Shown here: positions 45,307 through 59,200 of the stretch, piece by piece
How the letters are laid out: every line of letters starts with the position of its first letter
How positions within the stretch are numbered: the first letter of the stretch is position 1
Source: Paracyclopina nana
Taxonomy: Eukaryota; Arthropoda; Copepoda; Cyclopoida; Cyclopettidae
Assembly: GCA_019096065.1 (NCBI GenBank)
Contig: JAGUCH010000006.1
Coordinates: 2,686,001-2,750,000, forward strand
Reading direction: 5' to 3'
Length of the DNA stretch: 64,000 bases
The notes under the pieces: model-generated
What the model was told of the DNA's origin: nothing
The model's database searches: none
Seen by the model: the letters and a program-made list of their open reading frames with translations, nothing else
Program-made: the position numbers and the translations under genes

Positions 45307-48300
45307 TTTTCTGGCCTTGTTTTGGGTCAACTTTTTCTCTCGTCGTCGTTGGTATGCAGCACCTTTTAGATATTGGTGTGGTGGCGCGCGTTGAACTCTC
45401 TCGGTGGTGGTTTGGGCAGGTAAGATGTGCAGGTTGGGTTCTTCTCCGGCTAGGAGCTGGAATTCCACAGGTAACCAAAACTTGGACCGACACGGACCTA
45501 ACTGCTCAAACTTGGGTCTTCTGCTACCGAAAAGGAATGCCACAACCACGCACCCTCGTTTCACCCACAGGTTGACCCAACAGACTTCGGCAGTCAGACA
45601 AAACGGAGACTGAGCATACCAATTACTAAGTGGAAGAACGTTACGGAAAAGCTTACCTTGAAGATGAATTTTACCATGGCTGAAGAAATATGCTTTGAAC
45701 ATGAGGACAAACTAGATCAAACAGTTATCCTCTCGTATGAAAATTAACATGAAACTTGAGAGAAAACGGCACTCATTAAATGCAATTTTAAGCAACTAAA
45801 GCGAACGCTTGAGTGCAAAGAAAGAGTTCTTTACCGCAAGAATGTTAATTACTATCTTTAATTAATCGCAAGCGGCTACCATTGAATTGGGCGACTATGG
45901 AACAGCATGAGGGTGAGAAGCAACACATGCAAGGCGAGGATTACCTAAGATTATGCATTTAGTGGGGATGATCATTAACGGCAATATCCAAGCACGCACG
46001 AGCATAAAGAAGAAAGCAATAAAAAAGTATCTCACCACGCTCCACTCGGAATCAAGTCACGCACGGACTTGGCAACTTGCGCGGGTCATCCTGCATCTGT
46101 TCGCCTTCGAAGGTTTCCAGTTGGGCATTCAGCACAGTCATGCCAAGTGTGGATATTGTTGGCAAGCAATAAGCATGAAAAGCAAAACCGAGAGATGCCA
46201 TTGCCACAATCGAAGCAGATGAAAACAACGGAAAATTCGGGGCTCCCTAAAAACTGTCATTAACTGTGTTTAGGGCTCCCCAGACAGGACTGAGACTTTG
46301 CTCAGCTCACTCCGATTGAGGCGGGACATTTTAAAAATTTTCGCATCTTTCCCATGAATATCAGTCACGCTTCGTTTCTCGACAAAACGTCCGCTGACAT
46401 TAATGTTTTCATCATCGAGCCCATTTGGTGTTGCTCGCCGCTGCTGCTGCACCTGACGTCCATTCATGCAAGTCACATGAACCTGTCACTTCCCGAACAT
46501 CATCTGTCAGGTCGGCTTTGGCCGTCAGATGGCGTGTCAAGCCCGAAAAACTTGGGAATTTAGTCTTGTTGCTCCACATTTGGTGGGTCGCGCGGGCCGA
46601 AAGGGCGGAGCCGGTTCCCAATATTTTTCTGCCCAAACAAGCCGCACTTTTTCCGCCAAATCATCGTGATTCAACAAAGCTCCATTCTTCCGTTGAAAGT
46701 ACGGCTACTTTTACGCTTGTAACGCAGTTCGTTGAATCGCTCCTTGACTTGTTTAAGGTCCACGCTGGAGCCGGCCCGTCGTTTCGCCGGCTCTGTGGCG
46801 AATCTCGGGCGCGCCGTTTGAGTTTTCCTCGCGCTCGTTTTTTACTGGCGCCGCCGTCAAGCAGTCAAGCTGCTTAAGTGAACGAAACTGAAGAATCTCA
46901 TTTTTCCGAGCAGTATTTTGCCAAGATTTGAAAGAGTTGCCGCTGTGCTCGTGCTTCCTCTTGTTTAGTGAGTGATTCGTCCGCGGCATTAAATTGTCCG
47001 CGTAACCAGTGGGCGTCAACCAGAAAAGTCGTGATTTGTTTTCACGCCCGATTTCTCGCCGGAGACACTCCAAAGTAAGACAGTTTTTGCATCGTTATTG
47101 GCTAAACCGCGATCGAATTTCCCGAGATGAAGCGCGTGAGACGTGTGTGAATCATGACAAGTGGCATTGTGATGAGAGTAACTTGACACCCTGGAATGAT
47201 GACTGGCACCAACTGGAGCTACTGCTGCAACTTCAGCTGCTAAGTCTGCCTTTTTCCAGCTCTCTCCATCGTTAAAGGCTCTTTTCTTGGCCATCATTAA
47301 ATCCTAGCCTTTTGTATTTATCGCACTTGACACATAGCCATTAATTTTTACTGCTGAGCAATGCGATCCGAGCTCGTTTAGAAAGTGCATTTTTTTGCCA
47401 CTCACCAGCAAAAATGCACTTGATCATTCTCTTTCTTAAAGAATCAATGAATTAGAGGTGGTGTGGAAGTCAACATTTCTCCGCTCCTTTCAGTCCTCGT
47501 CTCGGTTGTAGGGCAAATTGGCTTCTTCCTTAGAAATGGGATGCAAATTGGCCTGATTTGCATGTGGCTTTGTGGCGTATAGCGTAGCTCGCTATAACAC
47601 AAAATAGGCATGCTTCTCAACAGAAGAAGTAGTGACTTTATGATCACTTCTATAAGACCCCCCTTCCCTCTTAGGATGCTTCTACTTCCCTTTTGCAACT
47701 TTCCTCATTGACACCAGAAATCCACTTCGTAGATGGATTGGTAAATGCTCAAGTGTAGCGGCGAAGAATCAGTCCTGCAAGCGCGTCGTGAACTTTGCTC
47801 TCTTCTGCTTTTGTTTTATGGCCCATCAAATGAATTTGGAACGTTGGCTATTCAACGCCAGGCTTCTGCCAGCTTCTCTCCACTGTTGCGAAGAAGGAAG
47901 TTCGTCTCGTTTCATCCTCTTTGCTAACGATGGTGGTCTCTTACTCATTACTCGATCGAGCATGAGCTCATTATGCTCAGCGCGTTTAAAGGGGTAGTAT
48001 TTCACAAATAATTGCACTCTTGGTGATGTTGTCATGACCCCAATGCATCCTACTTGAGCGGCAATACAATGTCATACTTTTCTGCTCTGATCGTATGAAT
48101 AGTAAGCAGAAGTGCTTTGGCACATAGATAGTCTACTCTTCCTTCACCTCAGCTGTTCAAGTGCCAACTTGACAAATTGACTGGAGCACTAGTAGCCACA
48201 AAAGACATTAACGTAAATGAATGTAGCGCGCATCGCGAGTCTTCTAGATAAGGTTGAAAAATAGGCATGATGATACTGTCAGAAAATATTAACCTGCCAA

Positions 48301-51300
48301 TTCACTTTTCCGGTTCTTTGATTGGCGATAACATTCCTCATTAAATTCTGGCTAGGATGAGAGAGACATTGAGGCGTTTTGATAAAGCTACACTTCAATT
48401 GGAGCTTTTTTTCCCATGTGAGATAACTGTAGATTTTCTGCTGTCAAACGGCTAATGCACCAATTTTTTTCCGATGTAGAAGCGCCGCATCAGGGGTGAA
48501 AATTCTTCAGACAAATCGGCAATCAAAGCTTCCGCGAAGTGTTTTCTCTCCAAACATATATCTCGGAATCTTGGACTGCTGTCAAAAGATGCAATCAAAG
48601 AGCATTTGTGTTTTGCCTATTGCAAAATGAGAGCGACAGAGTTAGCATGTGTACATATATTACTATATAGCAAGGAACAAATGCATCATCAGGCATGATG
48701 CATATACCAGTACTATGCGCCATTTCACTCATGTGTAAGTTGTAACAGAGCCTTCTGAATAAGATGTTTTAGTGCCTGCTGCTGCCATTTCTTTGTGTGT
48801 GCGGCAGCCCTCAAAGCTTTGTGATCAGTAAGCTGATTAATAGCCAAGTATTGACTAAATTTCCCATGCTTTATGTCTCGAGGCAGCTAATTTCTTTGAC
48901 GCATTAGGGAAAATTTAATCATTGCAGCCAGCTGCGTATTCTGTAGCAGGAGGGGAATCCTCTGAGTGAAAAAAGAGGTGTACGGTTGCATGAAGGCTGC
49001 AATTCCATTATTATAAAGGCTGACGTTTATTGCATTAGAAGGCCTACGACGACGCATGCATGTGGCAGCATTCGGAAATAAAAAAGATGGCAGAGGCAGC
49101 TTAACACCCGTCAAAAACTTGAATTATTAGGGCATGCAATTGCACAATGTTAGATTTAGGAAAAAATGGAGACTCCACCCCTGAGATGAAATCAGCATTG
49201 TCATCTGCTTGGAAATGTTGCAAAATTCTGATTCTGCTATACCAAATTGCTCATTTTGTTTGAAGAAGCGAACGCGTTTTAATTATGAAGAGATGAACTA
49301 TTCGGTCTCGCCTTTATGGGTGGAAAATTACCATCCTCGTGCAATTTTAGCCAACTTTCCTCCTGTCAGATTAGATTCATGTTTTTCACCCTTTTTTCCC
49401 CTCAAAATTATTGCTACCCCTACTGAATTTCTCCTCCTCCTGCATATACTTGATCGCGTGATGTGGCACTTTTTTGCTGAGCCTTCAGTAGCTTTGTTTG
49501 TTTTTACGATGAATCCCTTTTTTGGCCATGCTGAATGAACCTCTCATCGTCTTTGTTGTTGGGCTCGACTTTTTCGTAGGCTACCTTGAAAAATGGCGTT
49601 GGCTGAGTATTGAAAAATGGGTAATTATTGCATCTGTGTTAAGTGGGTAATGCGCTACACATACCGAGGCCAGCTACGCACATTAGCGTGCCAAGAGAGA
49701 ATTTAGTTTCACACCTTGTAAATATTCCAAGAGTTGAGCTGGCTGAAATTCGAAGGGAGGGAAAAAAGTATTGTGTATCAATGAGTGACTCTTCACATTT
49801 TCTAGTACTTCATTCACAAAATATGCATTTAGATTGCGTGTGAGGCCAAAGGAGAGAAAGTCAGAGTGTTTCTTTATTCAAAATATTAAAGCCTGATGAA
49901 TTGGAGAGAAAAGAATGTCCAATGAGCAAAATTTATCCTCCGCTTCATCTCATTACTTCTTGTTTTTACTTCTGGCGGAAGCTTTTTTTGTGTCTGCGAA
50001 CATCCAAAGAATTGCTACTATTGAGTCTGTCTAGGAAAAAAGGCCTTGCATGCTGGCCAATTCATGCATATGAGAGTAGAATGATAATGAGGTTTCTGTA
50101 GAAGCTTGCGTACCCATTTCTGCCTCCTGAAGAAGTAGTAGATAGGTAAGGCCTGCAAGTATCTATGTCAGTGTTCGACTCGATGGCTTGGCATATTTTC
50201 TGAGCAAATGGGATGTCTCAAACGGGCCACAACAACAGGTAGACGAACTACTACTAGCTTATAGAGCGTCATAGGTGCTGCTGCTGCTAAAGTTACCTGT
50301 TCTCCTTTGCGTCGCGTCTTTGTATGACTTCTCTTGCCATCTGCCTACTGCTGAATTACATTAGTTGAATATGGAATATTTTCCAGCAGCGTTTGATTGG
50401 CTAAAAGCTTTGAGATGCATCGTCTCATGAAGGTAAAGATTAATTGTCAGGTGTCGTCGTATTTTTGGATGCTGGAGGCACGACGAATTGAGCACCATTT
50501 AATCCAGTTCATAAATGCTCCATAGTATCGCTATCATCGCTATACTTGAAAGTTATTCCTTTGTGCTGCTTCTTTGTGATCGATTGCTCGCCAAGTTAAT
50601 TCTCGTCTGACATGTGTTGGCATTTATTTTCAGCTCTGCCCTCCAAGAAACTCGAAATTGCATGTGTGATGTGTCCAACTTATGCCGGCAATAATCGTAT
50701 GTGCAGTATAATAGCAATTTCAAGCTAGTTTTCCTTTGTGAGAGTGTGTGAAGGAACTTGAAATTTGTCGTTGTTTTTAGGCTCAGCTGTGGGAGAGGTC
50801 ACGACCCTCCATAGCTGCTAATAAACACCTTTTAGCCAAAGAAATATTCCCATGCTGCTCTGGTAGACATGGAAATTCGATATCGCTGGAAAATGGCCCA
50901 TCAGTCGTACAGCAGCAGTTTTTGCACGAGTGTCCATTATAGAAGTTGCATTTGTTACTGCCTATCCAATTTGAGTCTTATTCGAATGTGCCTGCGGTCA
51001 GAATTAGGAAATCGCTGTATTCGCGCAGAAATTGCAGCTATTTCAGCTAATTCTAACGTAGAGCACTTTCAATCGCAGGAAAAGTGCAGCGATTACAAAT
51101 ATGGAGTTCTTTCGTGAAAAAATAAAGGCTTGTCTGAAAATGTCACGCTGTTCTACTTGAAGACACTTAATTTGTTCCCAGATTAAAAAAGGCTTCATTA
51201 AGATAATACCAGATACGCAGCAGCTCTCCCCAAGTTATTCAACATGATGATGGCCTATTCCCCACTTGATGGTGGCGACCCAAAATTATGTTTTTCCAAA

Positions 51301-53150
51301 ATTCAATTATCTCGCGAGGCAGCCGGATGATAGCAATGCCCCTGAATTGATCTGGATCCTTTGTGTTTTTCAGGTTACACCACCATTACAAGAAACATCG
51401 AAATGTAGACTCAGTCTGGAAATGATGACAGCAGCGCCATGATTTCTATTTCCACGTCAAATCCAGGATGATGAATTCTCATTCCGCTATAATCAACTGA
51501 ACGTAATATAGAGGTAAATTGAAAAGGTTCCTTTTTCGGCTGCTACTGCGCTCTCAGTGATATAATTAATGACGGTTGAAGGATACATGCTTAACTCTGG
51601 CTCCGGATTTTTTCACTTTTCCCATGTTTTCTAATATGCATGCAGCTCAAGAAGGAAGTATGACCATTTGTGAAGAGCACGTGGAAAAGCTAAGGTGACA
51701 CCAAGATGTCAAATCTTGTCAGCCAAGAGCCAGGACTTGCTACCATACCCGAATCGCCGACGAGTGAGAGCCATGGCTCTCCTCGAAGGAATACGACGAC
51801 GTAAATGGATGTTTTTGCACTCTAACCCGTTGCTTTTGCCCCGCACAATGCATGCCTGCTTTGTTTTTTCAACAGTAGACGAATCGTATATGTAGGGCGT
51901 TTTTTTGACACGCCGTTTTTGGTTCATGGCAGAAGGCGAATTGGTGTTTATTTTCAGCAGGGGAATAAATAAGCTTTTATCCATAGCACAACATGCCATT
52001 GGCGCATTGGGCTTAAAAATGGCTTACTTCGTGCATAGTTGTACTACATAGCATAATGAATGAATACCAATGATCCTACTTCGTAGCCTCGTGTCTTTTT
52101 CTTGCTTTGTGCAAAGGACCATAAAAATTCACGCTGCAGCCTCGCAAACATTTGCTTTAAATGGACCCTCAGGCCAGGAAAATGTGCACTAAATATTTAA
52201 GGGCTGTCTTGGGACTTCTTTGCATTGCACTGGCTAGTGTGGTAACAATTAATGGTATGTCTATGGTTCTGTAATGGCAGTCAAATGGACTTTCCACCGT
52301 CTTATAGATAGTCTAGATGCCTCATGCGGGCTGAATGCAAAACTATGGTAGGGTCAAGAAGACTCATTACTACTACTGCTGCTCTCTCAGAGCTATTTGC
52401 CAATGGGTCTTTGACCCCGTGAGCAACTAGGAAAGTTTTGCTCGCACTGCTCACCAAGTTTTGCAGGCTAAGCCACAATTTGGCTGAGGCCGAAAGGATG
52501 GCACCGTTTTTTTCCGTGCTAAATGTGTAATGCGAGACACACTCGAAAAAGAGTAACCCCATTGTGGCAAAATTGCCCCCATTTATCATCGGGAGTAGGC
52601 GAGAGAGGAACTTTTCTCCTAATTCAAATAGGCATGCTTCCTTTTTTTATGACGGAAAAACACGACCATTATTGATGTTGGGGTTCGCGTCTGAGTCAAT
52701 ACAGAGCTTGTACATACACAGAATTCAGTGCTTTTCTGATGATGCCAGAGCTTTTCTCAAACAAACAATGAGAGTGGCGTGTTTGGTGCAAAGACAGAAT
52801 GCTGAAAATAGTTTGTTAGATTTCGCAGCTTTTTTGGTGTTGGTGGAAAAATTCCTTATTGTTATTGCGTGCGTCGTTTCGATTTGGGTTTCGGATGAGA
52901 GAAAATTGCTGTTCACATGCGAGGATCATTATGAGTCAATTCGAGCTGAATAATTCAAGGGAATAAGATATTTTTTATCCTCCGGCATTTTGATCATGCA
53001 GTTGCTATTCTTTATTAACTTTTCTTTCTGCTCTTGTCGTTTTGACAATTAAGGCAGTGCTACTTTTTTCGCTTGCTTTTTGTGTACATATAATACAGTT
53101 TTCTTCCACGTGCGCTCAAAGAAACCAATTAAACGTACTTTGTTTTTCAG
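45281..53150. other. Long non-coding stretch: fat promoter side and p120-catenin 5' region/first intron
   Basis: About 7.9 kb with no supportable coding region. The part at about 46.4-47.2 kb is richer in CpG. It contains a good plus-strand donor (CAAA|GTAAGA, intron from 47075), so a non-coding first exon of p120-catenin could end there, with a 6-kb intron to the acceptor at 53150; this is inference. Elsewhere the sequence is AT-rich with scattered frames under about 150 codons that lack motifs. No RNA gene, tandem array or transposon was recognised. Confidence 0.45.
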
Positions 53151-53190
53151 ACGTCTTCCCATTAAACGAGACGTTGGACCCGGAGTCATT

Positions 53191-53208
53191 ATGCCTCAAT
53201 ACACGTAA
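53191..53208 (+). promoter_or_regulatory. Short upstream ORF in the p120-catenin 5' UTR
   Basis: After the acceptor at 53150 the UTR contains ATGCCTCAATACACGTAA, a five-codon frame 72 nt before the main ATG. It could modestly affect initiation. Confidence 0.35.
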
Positions 53209-53279
53209 TTAAATTGAATTACCTTTCTCGACGGCCTATTCATGGATTATCTTTTAGGGATAGTAACGGTGGTGCCAAA

Positions 53280-56200
53280 ATGTCTAACGGCTATGCAGAC
53301 CAGAACAATTCGCCCAATTCAAGCCAAATCTCGGCCGATGGATCCGGCCACGTTTCAGACAATGCTGGAGGGGGGCCAACCTTGATTTCAAGAACCCAAA
53401 AGCAGCATACGACCCAACAAGTAAAAAATCAGTTTCGCATTCAAAATCAATATTCAATATATTTTCTCCTCGATCAGGTTACGACCACAACAAAGACCTT
53501 TCGAGAAATCCAATACATTGGTCCTGACGGCCAGCCTCTGGAGTTCATTCCAAATAGTTCCTCCTCCGGGGCAGCTTTGACACATATTCCTCAGCCGCGT
53601 CTGAGTGCGTCGTCGTCAGCTGCGAGCGGTGGCTACGATCCGAACTTCCAGCCTCAGTTGGAGACTCGAGGCTACTACCCAAATCAGATTCCACCTCAAC
53701 ACTACGCCAACTATGCGGAATATCCCCATCGACCTCCAACCCCGCCAAGTCCGAGTGATCGCAGCAGTTCTCCGCCTCCTCAGCATCGAGAGCCAGGTAA
53801 GCGGGCTATTTTTGCTTTTTGCTTAACTTATTGCCTTGCAAAAGCTTCTGTGTCATGGTGCTCACATATGTAAACTGGGTCCAAGAAGCTCATTTTGCGT
53901 GGCCTTGGCCTGAAACTGCTGAATGCAATTTCCATAAACTGAGCTGTTTTGGCGTTGAGTATATTATGGGGTCAAGATTTCATTAACCTTTAGTAAAAAC
54001 TCAAATTGCCTTTTCCTCCACCCATCTTAAAGACACTGGCAACTCCTGCTGCAGTTTTTGCACGTACAAAAATGCAGAATTTCGAGTGCTCAAAAGTGGT
54101 TTAATTAGGGTCGTCGTTGATCTCACTTTTGTGGCCACTTGAGGTCGTATTTCATCCTCCAGATGGATTTCGTCGTTCTGCTGCGGCAAAAGTTGTTGGT
54201 GGTCTGGTTTCTTAATCTAACCTTCTCTTCCTCCCTGAAAATCTCACAACATTGTGGAAAATTCACAAGTGCCTATTGTAAGCTGAGCTCCATTTTTATG
54301 GCGGGTGTTGTTGTAGCACTCGTGTGTGATTATTATTGCACTGCTTTTTTTCTCTCCAGAAAAAGCCTCCTCGTGTAGCATAAAATTGGCCCCTTACATG
54401 GTTTTATGAGCATGCACACAATCAAGTGTTTTCTTTTTAGTAAGGCGGGGGGAGTAAGTTGGAAGCAATTGAGTCGAGAAAGGTAACAAGGCTATTCATG
54501 GAGGAACCTTTTCAAGTCTCGTCTCTCAAAGCAACAGCGGCTACAGCAGCATTAGCCTCCGAGCCAAAAAAGTTGGCCCTCTCTTTCACTACGAGGCCAA
54601 AGTCACTTTGCAGAAACAACATTTTACTTCGAGTCCAGTCCCAACGCGCACACCTCTACTTTGCTCGGGGGGAATTATTGTCGAATTACCATGAAAACTG
54701 TTGCCATTTTGGCAAAGAGGAGTTATGGTGGTGCCACACACTGGCCGCGTGTTTGACGCGAAAATTGGCCAGTGTGTGCGAAGCACTCTCCAAGTTGGAG
54801 TTGTTGCAAACAACATTTCCTTCCTCCTTTTTGCTCCTCGGCATGGCCCAGTTTTTGTCCCGATGCTAAGCAGGCCGACAACACGACACATCTACTAGCT
54901 TTGATCAAAGTTATGCGAGATAATTTTTCGGCCAAGTTATGGTGGATAGTTGGCTCTCGTGCATCATCATCAGTTCACATCTAATAATATGCTGGTATAT
55001 ACCGCCCATGCTGTAGTTGAACGAAACTACAAAGTTCTTCTGCTTTCTCCTACCTTCGCAAAGACAGCTTTCACTTTGCTTCTGGGCACTGAGGCACGCC
55101 GGCGGACATTTCACCGGCGCGCTTTCGCGTCCAGGGCCTCGCGGAGGCCGGCCCGGCGAGAGCCTCTTTTACTACTACCGAAAATGCTATGAGTAAGAAT
55201 ACTACTACGTCAATATGTAGCAGAACCGGCTGCTTTCCTGTAGTTGTGAAAGCTCCCTCGTCGGAATGGCATCAGGGCTGCTGCTACTCGTGCCAAAGCT
55301 ACATCCCTGATCTTTTTGCAGTGTTTGTTTTCGTGAGAAAAAGTCACGCATTTGCGTAGTCGTGAGCTTTTGAAGTTGCTGCTCCTCTCTGAGACATGCG
55401 AATCAGGTAGGAAGAGCCTTTTGCGGTTGCAATCATGCGTGATATACCAAATATAGCACATCTTGAAGAAAAGCTGTCGCGGTGCATTGATGAAGGCGGC
55501 TAACTTTTAATATAGTAGCATTGTTGGTTTTTGTGGTAGCTAATGAAGTCCCAAGGGAAGTCTTGAGTGCTTTCACCTTTTTATCTTTATCATCATTATG
55601 TTAGCGCGGCGGCGCTAAAGAAGGAGCTCCTTTTTTGCTTACCAAGCATGGATTATTCGCGCAGGCTTTAAGCAGTTTCCTCATTGATCTTTGCTCACAA
55701 TTCGTATGGCGAGAAATACTGCAGATGTCGGCTTTCAAGGAGAATACCACCACTATACAGTCGATGTGTCCCTATTTCCTGTGACCCTTTCACACTCGTT
55801 TCAAGCCCCTTTTAATCTCTTGCTGCTCTAATTTGGCTTTCTTTTGGGCTTTGAGTGAGTTATGGCGCAGGTACTGTATTGGCTTTTCAGCACAATCCTT
55901 CATTAGGGCTCTAGACAGAATATAGCGCAATAAGGTTCTGTACTGCCATCCAATTTTGGGGGGGAAAAGATATTGATAAAGGCAGTGGTCTTTTTCGTGA
56001 TCTCACAACAGAGTCCTCTTTTTTGCCTCGAATTTTCCAGCGAAACTAGCTTTCGCTTATTAATTATTTGTGCCCAAGAAAGAAAAAAGCATCGATCGGC
56101 CATCTCTTGAATGACCGCGAAACTACTTTGCTGCTGCTGAAGCCCTTCATTTTTTGCGCTCTCGCAGCTTATTGTAGTCCTGCACATTTAAATGCAAAAG

Positions 56201-59200
56201 CCATAGGTTGCTGCGCCTCCTTTGAGGATGTAATTTTGAAGTTTAGCTTCAAAGGCTCATTGCGGGTAGAGCTGGCTCTGCAATGCATCGCCGTCTTCAT
56301 ATGGTTGTTCTAACATCCTTCTTAGGAAAGCAAAATGTCTCGAGGGACAGAGCGCGAGCAAAATTGCTTCTTCTCATCTATGTACTAGGTTGTACTACTA
56401 TTGTAGTAGCACGCCGGTACATCAGAGAGCCGCCGATCATTTTCCTATATGTTTCTCTGCCCATGGCTACGGGTAGAGTAGTAATACAATCTGTTGAGCA
56501 ATGACCCCTTTTTTCCTGGCATGAGCAAAACGTATCCTCAATCTTCGTCGGTGGTAGAAGACGTCGACTCACTTCACGGCCCACCAAATTGATTGATTTG
56601 AATCTAAATTGCCTGTTCTTCTTCTTTTCTGCAGATTACTTGCGAAAAGGAGGTTCCGGATCGAGTGCCGGGCCCGCATACCCGCCCCGTTCAGGGTATG
56701 ACGAGCTAGACACTACCCTCATGCCCCCTCGTCCTGGGGAACCTTACAACCGGGGCTCCCCTGGACCTTCAGGATCAATGTCGGGGAGCCAAGGGGGACC
56801 CCCCGCCCACCCGTTTCCGGGCGCCCCGGGCCAAGGAGGTGAGTCTTATTCTTCTCCCACATTCGGCTTTTGCACCATTTCTATTCTATGTTTTATTTTT
56901 CCCTTGGTTTATTGCATGATGCATTCGTTTCCTTGTAATATCAGCAGGCTTCCGTCCTCGCTACGGCTCCTCTGCCGAGCACGATACGAGCAACTTGGAC
57001 AATTCCGTTTTCGAGGATGCCCCGAGGGCCATGTTTGACGAGGATCAGGAGCAGAGGCAAAACGAGCCTCCACCAATGCACAGATCCAAGTCCTCGATTG
57101 GATCGCAATCCAGGGGTATATTTTATTTTCTGCTTTTGCACAAACCCCAATATTTTTCGTTTATGGCACCACATTTTTCTCTCGCACTACTTTATCCATT
57201 GATGTACATATGGATTTTGACGAAATAGCTGTAAAGTGACAATTATTTTCAATGTAGGCGTACCTGGTGTTCACTGGCGCGATCCCGACCTCCATGAGGT
57301 CATCGAATTTCTCAACAACCCAAACAATGTGATCAAGGCCAATGCAGCTGCCTACCTTCAGCATCTCTGCTACATGGATGATCCTGTCAAGGCCAAAACT
57401 AGGCAGTTGGGCGGAATTGCTCCACTCGTGGCTCTCCTCACGCATGACATCCCAGAAATTCACCGAAATGCATGCGGGGCCCTGAGGTAAGAAAGCTCTA
57501 GTATTTCGAGAGAACGCTCCGGATCACTCTGCGCTTCCTTTTCAGGAACCTTTCGTACGGGCGTCAAAACGACGAGAACAAGCGAGCAATAAAGGCTGCC
57601 GGAGGTGTGACTGCCTTGGTAAGGCTGCTCCGGAAGACGGCTGACAACGAGGTCAAGGAACTTGTCACTGGGGTGCTGTGGAACTTGTCGTCGTGCGATG
57701 TGAGTGCTTTTTGTCGTGCAGCGACGATATAGCTGCCTTTTTTACTTCTATGTATATCCCAGGCGCAAATAGTGCACAAGGAAATCTCTTTTTCGACACG
57801 CAATTATGCATTATATACCATTTCTATAGGACCTCAAACGGACCATCATTGATGAAGCGCTTTTGGTTCTTGTCAACATTGTCATCATTCCTCATTCGGG
57901 TTGGGATCCAAATGGTCCTGGATCTGACACACACTGGACCACAGTTCTGCGGAACTCGTCAGGAATACTAAGGTATTATATTGCAACTTATAGTTTATCA
58001 TGAATATACTTGACTCTCTCTCTTTTTTTGCCTCTTTCAGGAACATCAGCTCAGCTGGAGATTATGGCCGCAAAAAGCTGCGCGAGTGTGAAGGCCTCGT
58101 CGATAGTGTGCTGTACCTCGTGAAGAAGGCCATCGAAAAGGCTTACATAGACAACAAAAGTGTCGAGAACTGTGTTTGTGTGCTGAGAAACTTGTCCTAC
58201 CGCTCGCAAGAAGTGGAAGACCCCAATTACGACAAAAAGCAGATGGTCGTGGGCGAGACGCGAGCGGGGGCTAAGCCAAATAGTGATAATTTAGGTTGCT
58301 TTGGCGCCGGAAAGGCCAAACGCAAGGACTCCTCGCAGGCCACGCCTCAGACCAATTCGAGCTCGAGTCGTGGGCCTCGATCTGGCCCCGTCAAGGGAAT
58401 GGACCTTCTCTGGCAGCCAGAGGTAGAGAACTCATATTCCATATCTTGAATCAAAACAGCCCAATTGGGACCTATCGAGTATTTGTCCGGAACCTATTAC
58501 TATAGTAGATGCCTCATTTCTTTCCAGGTTGTGCAGCCTTACCTGAATCTCTTATCCAATTGCTCCAACCCCGAAACGCTTGAGGCCGCTGCTGGGGCCA
58601 TCCAGAACCTATCCGCCTGCTACTGGCAGCCCAGCATTGACATCCGAGCTGCTGTCCGGAAGGAGAAAGGCTTGCCCATTCTCGTCGAGCTTCTGAGGAT
58701 GGAGGTGGACAAAGTCGTGTGTGCTGTCGCCACTGCTCTCAGAAATCTTGCCATCGACCAGAGAAACAAAGAGCTCATCGGTGAGACAATAATTTTCTGC
58801 TATTGTATCTTGATTCATTATTGCATCATTTCAGGCAAATATGCGATGAGGGATCTCGTGCAAAAGTTGCCCGCCGGAAATCAGCAAGATGTGGGCACTT
58901 CAGACGACACCATCGCCGCAGTCTTGGCCACTCTCAATGAGGTGATCAAGAAACACCCGGAGTTTTCGAGGTCTCTGCTCGAGGCTGGCGGCGTTGACCG
59001 GCTCATGATGATCACTCGGCATCGGCAAAGGTTCAGCTCTCGCGTGGTGAAATTCGCCAGCCAAGTGCTCTACTCCATGTGGGTGCATCAAGAGTTGCGC
59101 GAAGTGTACAAGAAGGCTGGCTGGAAAGAGACGGACTTTGTCACCAAAACCATCGCAGCCCGCAACGCAAGGCCCAACAGCCCGACCAACCTCAATTCCA

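Noticed and set aside
46425-46877. 150-codon frame in the CpG-richer patch
   Set aside because: Compositional open frame; no motifs, no compatible splice sites, and overlapping frames of similar length occur on both strands.
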